From contig CAMJKP010000002.1 of assembly GCA_946406435.1 (NCBI GenBank), positions 1 through 64,000 on the forward strand: DNA of 64,000 nucleotides. Direction: 5' to 3'. This document shows positions 25,716 to 33,764 of the stretch, one piece after another. The DNA is from an uncultured Prevotellaceae bacterium (GTDB taxonomy: Bacteria > Bacteroidota > Bacteroidia > Bacteroidales > Bacteroidaceae). The translations under genes were made by a program, and so were the position numbers. How positions within the stretch are numbered: position 1 is the first letter of the stretch; each line of letters begins with the position of its first letter. Under the pieces are notes generated by a model, which saw only the letters and a program-made list of their open reading frames with translations, made no database searches and was not told the DNA's origin.

Positions 25716-26255
25716 CTACTGAGATATGTTGAGCACTCTTATTTCTGCATTTCTGAATGCAGGAACATCATGGTAGTTGCATTTGGAATATGCAGCTATG
25801 AGGTTTCTAGCGAACTGCCCATGAGTAACAACGATGAAGGTTTCATCAGCATATAGCTCCTGTAATTCTGACAGAGCCTTATTCGCGCGCTCATAGATCC
25901 CCTCCTCGGTTTCTGCCAAACCTTCAGGAAACACCCATTTACCATTAATACGATATTTCTCACTCGCTTCTGCGATTGTCATTCCTGTAAACTTGCCCCA
26001 GTCACGTTCCCTTAGTATCTCCATGGGAATGATTGGAAGATGCAGCTCGTCAGCAATAAATTGAGCAGAGTCCATGGCACGTTTAAGGTCGCTTGTTACA
26101 ATCCTTGTGAATCTCACATCCGCTTTGGCAAGCTGTAGAGCTGTAGCTCGAACCTGAGCCTTACCTTTTTCGGTTAGTGTTCCTGGCATATGACCTTGCA
26201 GAATGGCCTGAAGGTTTTCTTCGGTCTCCCCGTGTCGTACTATGTATATTGTCAT
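25716..26255 (-). CDS. Histidine phosphatase family protein
   Basis: This 179-residue cytosolic enzyme has the catalytic RHGETEEN at residues 7-14 and a second histidine in VVTHGQFARN, the phosphoglycerate-mutase-like superfamily signature. It could act as a sugar or nucleotide phosphatase, and substrate cannot be read from sequence. It lies 30 bp after the esterase gene on the same strand. Confidence 0.92.
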   Translation of the reverse strand: MTIYIVRHGETEENLQAILQGHMPGTLTEKGKAQVRATALQLAKADVRFTRIVTSDLKRAMDSAQFIADELHLPIIPMEILRERDWGKFTGMTIAEASEKYRINGKWVFPEGLAETEEGIYERANKALSELQELYADETFIVVTHGQFARNLIAAYSKCNYHDVPAFRNAEIRVLNISQ

Positions 26256-26284
26256 TTTTTGTTTGTCGTATCTTTAATTTAATT

Positions 26285-26875
26285 TTAGAAAGTTTCCAAC
26301 ATCTTCTCTATCAATGGCACATACCATGTCTTAACCTCTTCTGCCGTTGGGGTGTGGCCTCCAGGGAAACTAAAGGCATTCGTGTAGTATTTCATAAACA
26401 GAAACTTGTAATGAGCTAATGTGTCCTGTTCTCCGAATATTCCCCAAATCTTATCCTTCCAGTAAGGAGTAACGTTTCTGAACTGCTCCTTTTGCAATTC
26501 TTCGAACTCTCTTATAAGATCTTCATCAATAACGAAATCCTGTTTACCGTCCATACGTGGAGACTTGTACTCATGTTTCCCTATGCGAGGTTTGAGGAAT
26601 TCTGTCATTTCCAGATGCGGATTGCCAAGTAAAGCCGGTATTCCAACGACTGGAGCTATAATTTGGGCAAGAAACGAGCCATTGCTGTTGCCTACCAATA
26701 AGTCGGGCTTTTCTTTGTCACAAAGCTGATGAATGAATGTCAGAGCCTCCTTGGGATGAATTGGTAGGTCTGGAGTAATCACACGTACTCTTCCTTCAAA
26801 AGCCTCATGTAATGCAATTGCTGGAATACAACTTCCGCTTGCAAAGAATCCGTGCAGAAACAGGATTGTCTTCAT
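26285..26875 (-). CDS. YqiA/UPF0227-like alpha/beta hydrolase
   Basis: This 196-residue alpha/beta hydrolase has the oxyanion strand LFLHGFFASGSC, the nucleophile elbow GNSNGS (serine near residue 84) and a C-terminal histidine in FPGGHTP. The short length and G-N-S-N-G elbow fit the YqiA-type esterase group. No signal peptide is present. It is probably cotranscribed with the phosphatase. Confidence 0.85.
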   Translation of the reverse strand: MKTILFLHGFFASGSCIPAIALHEAFEGRVRVITPDLPIHPKEALTFIHQLCDKEKPDLLVGNSNGSFLAQIIAPVVGIPALLGNPHLEMTEFLKPRIGKHEYKSPRMDGKQDFVIDEDLIREFEELQKEQFRNVTPYWKDKIWGIFGEQDTLAHYKFLFMKYYTNAFSFPGGHTPTAEEVKTWYVPLIEKMLETF

Positions 26876-26895
26876 TTCTCTATACTCTTTACCCT

Positions 26896-27963
26896 TTACT
26901 CTTTAGCGTTGATAAACTTCACCTTAGAGGTGTCACGTGGCTTGGCATTCGGACTTTCGTCAGGATAGCCAATGGCTATGATGTAGTTAAGCTTGTAGTC
27001 TGCTGGAATGTCAAGACGCTCAATGAAGAACTTGCATTTGTCGTTGGTTGTAAGGAAATGTACTGGACCTCCCAAACAGCAGGTGCCTAGTCCCATAGAC
27101 TGTGCTGCAAGCATTATGTTCTCGCCCAATAGTCCAGCATCCAATTCGCCTCCACCTTTGGCTGGTGTGCATACGCAGATGATGTTAGGGGCGTTACGGA
27201 ACATGTTCTTGAAGTCCTTGTCACGCTTTACCTGTTCGGCATTTTCCTGTTTATATACCTCGGTTACATCTGCTATGAGTTTCTGGTCTTCTACCACGCG
27301 CACTATCCATGGCTGACGGTTTATACCGCTTGGTGCGTTTATTCCTGCACGTACAATCATTTCAAGTTTCTCATGCTCTACAGGCTTGTCAAGATACTTT
27401 CGAATAGAACGACGTGCCATTATAGTACTGAGTACAGGATTAACCTCCATCTGCATGTCTGTCTCTATAACACTAACCTGATCACGTGATTCATAGCGCT
27501 TGATAACCTTACCGTCTCTTCCGATAAGGAATTTAGTGAAGTTCCACTTTATGTCACCACCTCCACCTTGTGCTTTCAGCCATGTGTAGAGTGGGGACTC
27601 TTGAGCTCCATTCACGTCAATCTTATCGAATTGTGGGAAGTGAATGTCATAGTTTGTCGTGCAGAACAGATGTATTTCCTGAATCGTACCAGGAGCCTGC
27701 TGACCGAATTGGTTGCATGGGAAATCGAGAATCTCGAATCCCTGTCCTTTATACTTTTGGTAGAGAGCCTCCAGTTCTTTATACTGAGGTGTGAAGCCAC
27801 ATCGTGTTGCTGTGTTTACAATAAGCAATACCTTGCCTTTATAATCAGAAAGCGAAACGCTCTCTCCTTCTTCGTTATTTACTTTGATATCATAAATGCT
27901 TTGGGCAGAAACAGTCTGCCAACATAGCATTACTAAGAAGTAGAAAATAGTTCTCTTAATCAT
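26896..27963 (-). CDS. Secreted glutathione peroxidase fused to a nitroreductase
   Basis: This 355-residue protein has a signal peptide ending TVSAQS. Residues 22-175 are a glutathione-peroxidase domain with cysteine catalysis: NTATRCGFTP (C55), FPCNQFG (Q85) and WNFTKF (W140, N141), so the catalytic tetrad is complete. Residues 178-350 are an FMN nitroreductase domain (RRSIRKYLDKPV; NAPSGINRQPW; AAQSMGLGTCCLGG). The reading frame is continuous. Export through Sec is awkward for an FMN enzyme unless flavin is bound after export. Peroxide detoxification coupled to a flavin reductase is a possible use. Confidence 0.92.
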   Translation of the reverse strand: MIKRTIFYFLVMLCWQTVSAQSIYDIKVNNEEGESVSLSDYKGKVLLIVNTATRCGFTPQYKELEALYQKYKGQGFEILDFPCNQFGQQAPGTIQEIHLFCTTNYDIHFPQFDKIDVNGAQESPLYTWLKAQGGGGDIKWNFTKFLIGRDGKVIKRYESRDQVSVIETDMQMEVNPVLSTIMARRSIRKYLDKPVEHEKLEMIVRAGINAPSGINRQPWIVRVVEDQKLIADVTEVYKQENAEQVKRDKDFKNMFRNAPNIICVCTPAKGGGELDAGLLGENIMLAAQSMGLGTCCLGGPVHFLTTNDKCKFFIERLDIPADYKLNYIIAIGYPDESPNAKPRDTSKVKFINAKE

Positions 27964-28061
27964 TTGTATTTGCTTTAGTTTTTAATTTATATACCATAGT
28001 ATATAACGTGGTTTTATGGAAAATATTATAATTGTATGGCTCTTATTCTGGAAAGGTCGTA

Positions 28062-28105
28062 AAACAAAAATGCCCCGACTGTCATCACGACAGTGGAGCA
28101 TTTTT
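28062..28105 (-). terminator. Strong intrinsic terminator of the candidate small RNA
   Basis: A long stem joins AAAAATGC...GACTGTC to GACAGT...GCATTTTT (28066-28105) around a five-base loop, with a T-rich tail on the minus strand. The A-run on the other side makes it potentially bidirectional. Confidence 0.8.
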
Positions 28106-28318
28106 ATGTTTAACCCATAAACCTTCAAAGAAGGAAGCTTTTCGCTTTTTAGTGTTATCCTAATGAGTTAAGCACGAATCTTTTACCTAAAATTAATAAC
28201 TAAAACCTAAAACTATTATTCTACTAACCTAAACAATCAATATTAAGACATCGTCTGAGGAAGTGTACCAAGATACGACTATCCATTTTTCCTTTTGACG
28301 AGTAATCATCTCTGATTT
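28066..28318 (-). ncRNA. Candidate small RNA with its own promoter and terminator
   Basis: A consensus promoter at 28325-28356 and a strong terminator at 28062-28105 delimit a transcript of about 250 nt on the minus strand, inside a spacer of 790 bp. It contains two overlapping mini-ORFs of 26 and 20 codons near its 5' end (MITRQKEKWIVV... and MDSRILVHFL...), so it may instead encode a small peptide or a leader. I could not match it to 6S, tmRNA, RNase P or SRP RNA. A second small hairpin (AACCTTC/GAAGG-type) precedes the terminator. Confidence 0.55.
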
Positions 28319-28324
28319 CTGATA

Positions 28325-28356
28325 CAAAGGTACTGCTATTTTTCTGTGTGCGCAAA
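28325..28356 (-). promoter_or_regulatory. Consensus Bacteroidetes promoter of the candidate small RNA
   Basis: Minus strand: TTTG (complement of 28353-28356), 20-bp spacer, then TACCTTTG (complement of 28325-28332). Both boxes match the consensus exactly. Upstream lies a GTGTGTGCGCACAC palindrome (about 28422-28435) that could be an operator. Confidence 0.75.
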
Positions 28357-28500
28357 CAATTATGCGGAATTTGTTTATTTTTCTCAATATAATTGATTTG
28401 TGTCAAGTGGTGTGTGCGCACACATGGCAGTTTTGAGGCATTATAAAGTAATGTTGATGATAAGCTTTCGTGAGAACACACACTTTTTTCTGCTGTCCAA

Positions 28501-28643
28501 AGTCCGCTATTCCTCCTAAGATACTCCATACATACTCCATAGATACTCCATACATAGTCCATCGTTTCGATGGAGTAACGATGGAGAAGCGATGGACATG
28601 CGATGGAGATGCAATGGAGATGCTTCGGAGGTAGATCGTAGGA
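28501..28643. repeat. 11-nt phased repeat array B (two inverted halves)
   Basis: There are thirteen consecutive 11-nt units. The left half has ACTCCATACAT-type units (28523-28566). The right half has GCGATGGAGAT-type units (28567-28621), whose core ATGGAG is the reverse complement of CTCCAT. The centre is a short hairpin, CCATCG-TTT-CGATGG. Flanking units (AGTCCGCTATT, GCTTCGGAGGT) are more diverged but stay in register. It is closely related to array E. Confidence 0.88.
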
Positions 28644-28661
28644 TTAGTGGTGGATTAATGG

Positions 28662-28707
28662 AAATAAAAATCCCCACAACCAACTGAAATCTTTGGGTGT
28701 GGGGAAT
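28662..28707 (-). terminator. Terminator of the tRNA methyltransferase gene
   Basis: TCCCCACA (28670 on) pairs with TGTGGGGA near 28698-28706, and on the minus strand the stem is followed by a T-rich tail (GATTTTTATTT). It is placed 50 bp after the stop at 28757. Confidence 0.75.
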
Positions 28708-28756
28708 TTCTGTTCGCGAAATTTGTGCTTGTCCGTTTTTGACGGTTTCTCTGTTT

Positions 28757-29467
28757 TTACAAATAGAAATCCTTCATTATCTCCTGATACCATTCTGAGC
28801 GTGTGCCATCGGGATTCTGCATACAGAAGGTGTATTCCTGTGGCTCTACAATACGTCCTTTCTTGTAAACGAGAATGAAACGCTTTGGTTCCTTCTTGCG
28901 AGGAACAGACTTGATTTTGTAGGCGGTCATAAGGCAGAAACCCTTGATAAGGCATTCGGCAGAAAATTTGCTTAAAACCTCTGGCGGAATACATACAGAG
29001 AAAACACCTTCATCCTCAAGGAGCTCGTAGGCACCACCGATGAGATCGCGGAAAGGCAGACTTGACGTGTGACGGGCGCGTGTTCGGCTCTCGTCCTTGC
29101 TCTCAAGACTCTCGTCAAAGTAGGGTGGGTTGCAGATTATACAGTCATACTTTCCCTCTTCCTCCTTGGCAAATACCTGGAAGGGCGCTTGCTTGAGCGT
29201 TATCCTATCTCCAAAAGGAGATTCTGAGAAGTTCCTCTGCGCATCAATAATGGCGTTTCCATCGACATCAATAGCCGTAATCTGGGCATCAGGACAACGT
29301 TGTGCCATCATCAGAGAAAGCAGACCTGTTCCTGTACCAATGTCGAGAATCCGCTTGCCTGTAGCTGCAAGTGAACCGAGAAGTGCTCCGTCAGTTCCCA
29401 CCTTCATAGCGGCATGTTCCTGATGAACCGTGAATTGCTTGAACTCGAAATATTCTTTTCTGCGCAT
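28757..29467 (-). CDS. tRNA1(Val) (adenine(37)-N6)-methyltransferase-like protein
   Basis: This 236-residue class I SAM-dependent methyltransferase has the SAM motif ILDIGTGTGLLSL and the adenine-methylase motif NPPYFDESL. The N-terminus FEFKQFTVHQEHAAMKVGTDG is typical of the TrmN6/YfiC family, which methylates A37 of tRNA-Val. The length fits. It lies 25 bp after hemW on the same strand. Confidence 0.9.
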   Translation of the reverse strand: MRRKEYFEFKQFTVHQEHAAMKVGTDGALLGSLAATGKRILDIGTGTGLLSLMMAQRCPDAQITAIDVDGNAIIDAQRNFSESPFGDRITLKQAPFQVFAKEEEGKYDCIICNPPYFDESLESKDESRTRARHTSSLPFRDLIGGAYELLEDEGVFSVCIPPEVLSKFSAECLIKGFCLMTAYKIKSVPRKKEPKRFILVYKKGRIVEPQEYTFCMQNPDGTRSEWYQEIMKDFYL

Positions 29468-29492
29468 TCCTATTGTATCTTGTAATTTGTAA

Positions 29493-30593
29493 TTATCTTA
29501 TCAACTCCACCATTACAGCATCGCTTATGAACAAGCCTTTTCGCGTGAGGTGAAGGTGGTTGTTTTCTATTATGAGATTTCCTTGCTCTATACTCTTGCT
29601 TGCAGCCTTTGTCAGAAACAATTTGTCTGTTTCTGAGAGCGAGTCTAAGTCGATACCCTCGCGAGTGCGAAGAGCTGTTGTAATCAGGTCGTTGTATTGT
29701 TCTGTGCTATCAAGTAACTCGCAGTCTTCTATAATGTTATCGCCTTTCGTATAAAGTTTTACATCAGACACGTTCCATTGCCTTGAAGTTAGATTGTAGG
29801 AATGGGCTGCTGCTCCAATTCCGAGATATGGAACACGTTTCCAGTAGCTGCTGTTATGCTTTGAACGATAGCCAGGTAAAGCGAAATTTGATATCTCGTA
29901 ATGCTCATATCCGGCATTTGTGAGAAGCGTGATAAGGGTCTCGTACATCTCAAGACTAACATCTTCGCTAATCTCTTTTATCTTTCCTTCCTCTAATAAT
30001 TTATAGAGGGGAGTACCTTCCTCGTACATCAAGGAATATGCGGAGATATGTTGAACGCCAAGACTGAGAGCCTGTTCTATATCGCATTTCCAATTCTCTA
30101 CGGTTTCATCGGGGAAACCGAACATAAGGTCAATACTTATGTTTCTTATTCCTGCATTCCGTAGGTTCTCAATAGTCTCCTTGACCTGATACGCTTTGTG
30201 ACGGCGATGGATGAATGCGAGTCTTTCGTCTGAGAATGTCTGAGCGCCCATACTAACTCTGTTTACTCCCAAAGAATATAAGAGAGAGGCAAGTTCGGGC
30301 GTAATATCGTCAGGATTACATTCTACGGTAAACTCTTCGAGGCTTTCTCCTGCTAAATCCTTCAAACGAAGACAAAGGCGTGAGAGGTTATGAGAGGAAA
30401 GCATAGAGGGCGTACCTCCACCTATGTATATTGTTGTAACAGGCTCGTCGGGTAGGTAATCCCTTCGGTCGTCCAGTTCACGCAGCATAGCATCCACATA
30501 TTCATCCTGCAAGGATAATAATGTGGTGGAATAGAATCCGCAGTAGATACAGCGGCTCTTGCAAAACGGTATGTGAGCGTATATGCCGGACAT
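29493..30593 (-). CDS. hemW: HemW-type radical SAM protein
   Basis: This 367-residue protein starts at MSGIYAHIPFCKSRCIYCGF. Twenty-two upstream codons of the open frame are not typical of the family. The C-x3-C-x2-C radical-SAM motif is followed by IYIGGGTPSML and a HemN-like C-terminal region. HemW acts as a heme chaperone related to coproporphyrinogen III dehydrogenase. The short C-terminus and the CIYCGF variant separate HemW from true HemN. It is divergent from the EF-G-like gene. Confidence 0.9.
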   Translation of the reverse strand: MSGIYAHIPFCKSRCIYCGFYSTTLLSLQDEYVDAMLRELDDRRDYLPDEPVTTIYIGGGTPSMLSSHNLSRLCLRLKDLAGESLEEFTVECNPDDITPELASLLYSLGVNRVSMGAQTFSDERLAFIHRRHKAYQVKETIENLRNAGIRNISIDLMFGFPDETVENWKCDIEQALSLGVQHISAYSLMYEEGTPLYKLLEEGKIKEISEDVSLEMYETLITLLTNAGYEHYEISNFALPGYRSKHNSSYWKRVPYLGIGAAAHSYNLTSRQWNVSDVKLYTKGDNIIEDCELLDSTEQYNDLITTALRTREGIDLDSLSETDKLFLTKAASKSIEQGNLIIENNHLHLTRKGLFISDAVMVELIR

Positions 30594-30695
30594 AGATAAT
30601 TCGTAATTATAGAAATGCAAATATACATATTTTCCGTCAAAAGCGAAAGGAAATGTCAAAAAAATATAAATTTATTTACTTTTTTGGCAAAAAGT

Positions 30696-30726
30696 TTTGT
30701 GGGAACGTTTGCATTTATTACTTTTG
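30696..30726 (+). promoter_or_regulatory. Consensus promoter of the EF-G-like gene
   Basis: TTTG (30696-30699), 19 bp, then TACTTTTG (30719-30726). Both elements match the Bacteroidetes consensus, about 80 bp ahead of the start codon, leaving a leader of roughly 75 nt. Confidence 0.75.
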
Positions 30727-30808
30727 AAGTCGGGTTCGGGAATAAACCTATCCTGTGACCTTGATTAAGAAATCCTAAATTTATTACAACACCTTAACAA
30801 CAAAATCT

Positions 30809-32962
30809 ATGAAGGTATATCAGACAAATGAGATCAAGAACATTGCCCTTCTCGGCAATGACGGCTCTGGTAAGACCACTCTTACAGAGTCACTCCTTTA
30901 TGAGGCTGGTGTCATCCAGCGTCGCGGTCGTATAACGCAAAAGAACACAGTTTCTGACTATTTCCCAGTTGAGCAGGAATATGGCTACTCTGTGTTCTCA
31001 ACCGTATATAATGTAGAATGGAATAATAAGAAGCTCAACATCATAGACTGTCCTGGTTCTGATGATTTCGTGGGTGCAGCTCTTACTGCCCTTAACGTTA
31101 CTGATACAGCCGTACTGCTGATTAATGGTCAGTATGGTCCAGAGGTTGGTACACAGAACCATTTCCGTTATACCGAAAAGCTAAAGAAGCCTGTTATCTT
31201 CCTTGTTAACCAGCTTGATGCCGAGAAATGCGATTTCAACAATAGCTTGGATCGTCTGAAGGAAATATATGGTAGCAAGGTCGTTCCTATCCAGTATCCG
31301 CTTAACGAAGGTCCTAATTTCAACGCTCTCATCGACGTTCTGTTGATGAAGAAGTATTCATGGGGACCTGAAGGCGGTGCTCCTACTATCGAGGAGATTC
31401 CTGCAGAGGAGATGGATAAGGCGATGGAGATGCACAAGGCTCTCGTAGAGGCTGCTGCTGAGAATGACGAGGGACTTATGGATAAGTTCTTCGAGACAGA
31501 GACTCTGACAGAGGACGAGATGCGTGAGGGTATCCGCAAGGGACTTGTTACCCGTTCTATCTTCCCTGTATTCTGCGTATGTGCAGTTAAGAGCATGGGT
31601 GTCCGTCGTCTGATGGAGTTCCTTGGCAACGTAGTTCCTTTCGTTGACGAGATGCCGAAGGTGCACAATACACGTGGTGAGGAAGTGCCTATCGATGTAA
31701 ACGGACCTGAGTCTGTTTATTTCTTCAAGACGGGCGTTGAGCCACATATTGGTGAGGTACAGTACTTCAAGGTTATGAGCGGAAGCATCAAGCCTGGTGA
31801 TGACCTCAGTAATGCGGATCGTGGTTCTAAGGAGCGTATCGGTCAGATATATGTATGTGCTGGTGCTAACCGTGTGCCTGTTGATGAGCTTAAGGCTGGT
31901 GATATCGGCTGTGCTGTTAAGCTGAAGGATGTCAAGACTGGCAATACTCTCAACGGTAAGGATTGTGAGAATAGATTTGACTTCATCAAGTATCCTAACC
32001 CTAAGTTCTCTCGTGCTATCAAGGCAAAGAATGAGGCTGAGACAGAGAAACTTATGGCTGCACTTACCAGAATGCGTCAGGAAGATCCAACATGGGTTGT
32101 AGAGCAGAGTAAGGAGCTTCGTCAGGTCATCGTTCATGGTCAGGGTGAATTCCACCTCCGCACTTTGAAGTGGCGTCTGGAGAATAACGAGAAGATTATG
32201 GTCGATTTCATCGAGCCAAAGATTCCATATCGTGAGACTATCACTAAGAGTGCTCAGGCTGAGTATCGCCATAAGAAGCAGTCAGGTGGTGCTGGTCAGT
32301 TTGGTGAGGTTCACCTTATCGTTGAGCCATACGCAGACGGTATGCCTGATCCAACGACATACAAGCTCAATGGTCAGGAAGTTAAGATCAACGTGAAGTC
32401 TCGTGAGGAGATACAGTTGGAGTGGGGCGGTAAGCTCGTATTCATCAATACCGTTGTAGGTGGTGCTATCGATATGCGCTTCATGCCTGCAATCCTCAAG
32501 GGTGTAATGGAGAAGATGGAGCGTGGTCCTCTGACAGGCTCTTATGCTCGTGATGTACGTGTTATCGTATATGACGGTAAGATGCACCCAGTAGATTCTA
32601 ACGAGCTTTCATTCATGCTTGCTGCACGTAATGCATTCTCTGAGGCATTCAAGAATGCTGGTCCTAAGATTCTTGAGCCTATCTATGACCTTGAGGTCTA
32701 TGTTCCTGCTGACTGTATGGGTGATGTGATGTCTGACCTTCAGGGTCGTCGTGCCCTCATCATGGGTATGGACTCAGAGAATGGCTATCAGAAGCTTCAG
32801 GCAAAGATTCCGTTGAAGGAGCTGTCAAGCTATTCTATCGCTTTGAGTTCGCTCACGGGTGGACGTGCTTCATTCACTACAAAGTTCGCTTCTTACGAGC
32901 TTGTTCCTAATGATATCCAGCAGAAGCTCATCGCAGAGCATGAGGCTGAGGAAGAAGAGTAG
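30809..32962 (+). CDS. fusA2: EF-G paralogue lacking the catalytic histidine (EF-G2-like)
   Basis: This 717-residue translational GTPase has EF-G domains I-V. The P-loop reads GNDGSGKT (16-23) instead of the usual AHIDAGKT. The G3 motif reads DCPGSDDF, with serine at position 84 where EF-G has the catalytic histidine, and G4 is NQLD. B. thetaiotaomicron EF-G2, an EF-G paralogue reported to translocate without GTP hydrolysis and to matter under nutrient limitation, is of this type. I infer orthology from length and motif loss. Domain IV (YRHKKQSGGAGQFGEVHL) is well conserved. It is monocistronic with its own promoter and terminator. Confidence 0.93.
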   Translation: MKVYQTNEIKNIALLGNDGSGKTTLTESLLYEAGVIQRRGRITQKNTVSDYFPVEQEYGYSVFSTVYNVEWNNKKLNIIDCPGSDDFVGAALTALNVTDTAVLLINGQYGPEVGTQNHFRYTEKLKKPVIFLVNQLDAEKCDFNNSLDRLKEIYGSKVVPIQYPLNEGPNFNALIDVLLMKKYSWGPEGGAPTIEEIPAEEMDKAMEMHKALVEAAAENDEGLMDKFFETETLTEDEMREGIRKGLVTRSIFPVFCVCAVKSMGVRRLMEFLGNVVPFVDEMPKVHNTRGEEVPIDVNGPESVYFFKTGVEPHIGEVQYFKVMSGSIKPGDDLSNADRGSKERIGQIYVCAGANRVPVDELKAGDIGCAVKLKDVKTGNTLNGKDCENRFDFIKYPNPKFSRAIKAKNEAETEKLMAALTRMRQEDPTWVVEQSKELRQVIVHGQGEFHLRTLKWRLENNEKIMVDFIEPKIPYRETITKSAQAEYRHKKQSGGAGQFGEVHLIVEPYADGMPDPTTYKLNGQEVKINVKSREEIQLEWGGKLVFINTVVGGAIDMRFMPAILKGVMEKMERGPLTGSYARDVRVIVYDGKMHPVDSNELSFMLAARNAFSEAFKNAGPKILEPIYDLEVYVPADCMGDVMSDLQGRRALIMGMDSENGYQKLQAKIPLKELSSYSIALSSLTGGRASFTTKFASYELVPNDIQQKLIAEHEAEEEE

Positions 32963-32996
32963 TAAAGTGTAAAGATTAAAGAATAAAGAGTAAAGT

Positions 32997-33040
32997 TTGC
33001 CGTCTGTTCAAGAATTATGAGCGGACGGCAATTTTCCTTT
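32997..33040 (+). terminator. Terminator of the EF-G-like gene
   Basis: TTGCCGTC...C (32997 on) pairs with G...GACGGCAA (ending 33031), followed by TTTTCCTTTC. It is preceded by TAAAG-rich words (32963-32995). Confidence 0.8.
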
Positions 33041-33093
33041 CTTGCCTGCGTTTATATTATTGACCCATGTTTGGTTCAATATTAATAAGAAAT

Positions 33094-33636
33094 ATGAAAG
33101 AAGTTTTACTACATTGTTGCTGTGCTCCCTGTTCAAGTGCCATTCTTGAATGGATGCTTGCTAATGATGTGCGCCCTACGCTATTCTATTGCAATCCGAA
33201 TATCTTCCCAGAGCAGGAATATCTCATAAGGAAGAACGAGATAACGCGCTATGCGGAAAAGCTTGGTATCACCATTATTGATGATGACTACAATCACGAG
33301 GCATGGCTTTGCAAGATTCAAGGAATGGAGAATGAGCCAGAACGCGGAAAGCGTTGCCTTGAGTGTTTTAAGATTCGACTTCTGAGGACTGCCCAAAAGT
33401 GTAAGGAACTCGGTATAGGGGAATTCACCACCACACTTGCATCAAGTCGTTGGAAGTCTCTTGACCAGATAAACGAGGCTGGTGCCTGGGCTGCTGAGCA
33501 GGTGGGAGGTGTAACCTTCGACGACCGTAACTGGCGAAAGGGAGGCTTGCAGCAACGTCGTAACGAACTTTTGAAAGAGAACGGATTCTATAACCAGCTA
33601 TACTGCGGTTGTGAGTTCAGCATACGTAATTCATAA
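33094..33636 (+). CDS. queH: Epoxyqueuosine reductase QueH
   Basis: This 180-residue protein (DUF208 family) starts at MKEVLLHCCCAPCSS. An in-frame ATG 27 bp earlier is possible. It has the vicinal cysteines CCAPC, RCLECF and the C-terminal YCGCEFS that coordinate the Fe-S cluster and metal of QueH. The enzyme reduces epoxyqueuosine to queuosine in tRNA. It is not in an operon with other queuosine genes here. Confidence 0.92.
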   Translation: MKEVLLHCCCAPCSSAILEWMLANDVRPTLFYCNPNIFPEQEYLIRKNEITRYAEKLGITIIDDDYNHEAWLCKIQGMENEPERGKRCLECFKIRLLRTAQKCKELGIGEFTTTLASSRWKSLDQINEAGAWAAEQVGGVTFDDRNWRKGGLQQRRNELLKENGFYNQLYCGCEFSIRNS

Positions 33637-33658
33637 TTTAAGGAGTACAAGGAGTACA

Positions 33659-33742
33659 AGGAGTAATAAGTAGTACAAGACGAATGTTTTGAATGCTCAA
33701 ATAAGCGATAAATACTATCGTCTTGTACTCCTTATTACTCCT
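33659..33742. repeat. Inverted repeat of AAGGAGTA words
   Basis: A 25-bp arm (33659-33683) matches the reverse complement of 33718-33742 at all but one position. The left arm is preceded by two more GGAGTACAA words. It fills the space between queH and the galactanase gene and may terminate queH. Confidence 0.7.
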
Positions 33743-33764
33743 AAAAATTAAGTTCTAAAAAACA

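Noticed and set aside
28066..28318. Assignment of the candidate small RNA to 6S RNA, tmRNA or RNase P RNA
   Set aside because: I saw none of the defining features (tRNA-like ends, long central-bulge rod, P4 core), so it is left unassigned.
28224..28562. 112-codon minus-strand frame through array B and the small-RNA promoter
   Set aside because: Its N-terminal part is encoded by repeat units and it spans a consensus promoter. Composition is not gene-like.
28501..28643. 11-nt arrays as possible CRISPR arrays
   Set aside because: Units are 11 nt without separate spacers, unit sequence drifts within an array, halves are inverted and no cas genes are nearby.
31358..32272. 304-codon minus-strand open frame inside the EF-G-like gene
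   Set aside because: It is antisense to a well-conserved gene, has no recognisable domain and is Leu/Ser/Thr-rich as expected for a shadow frame.
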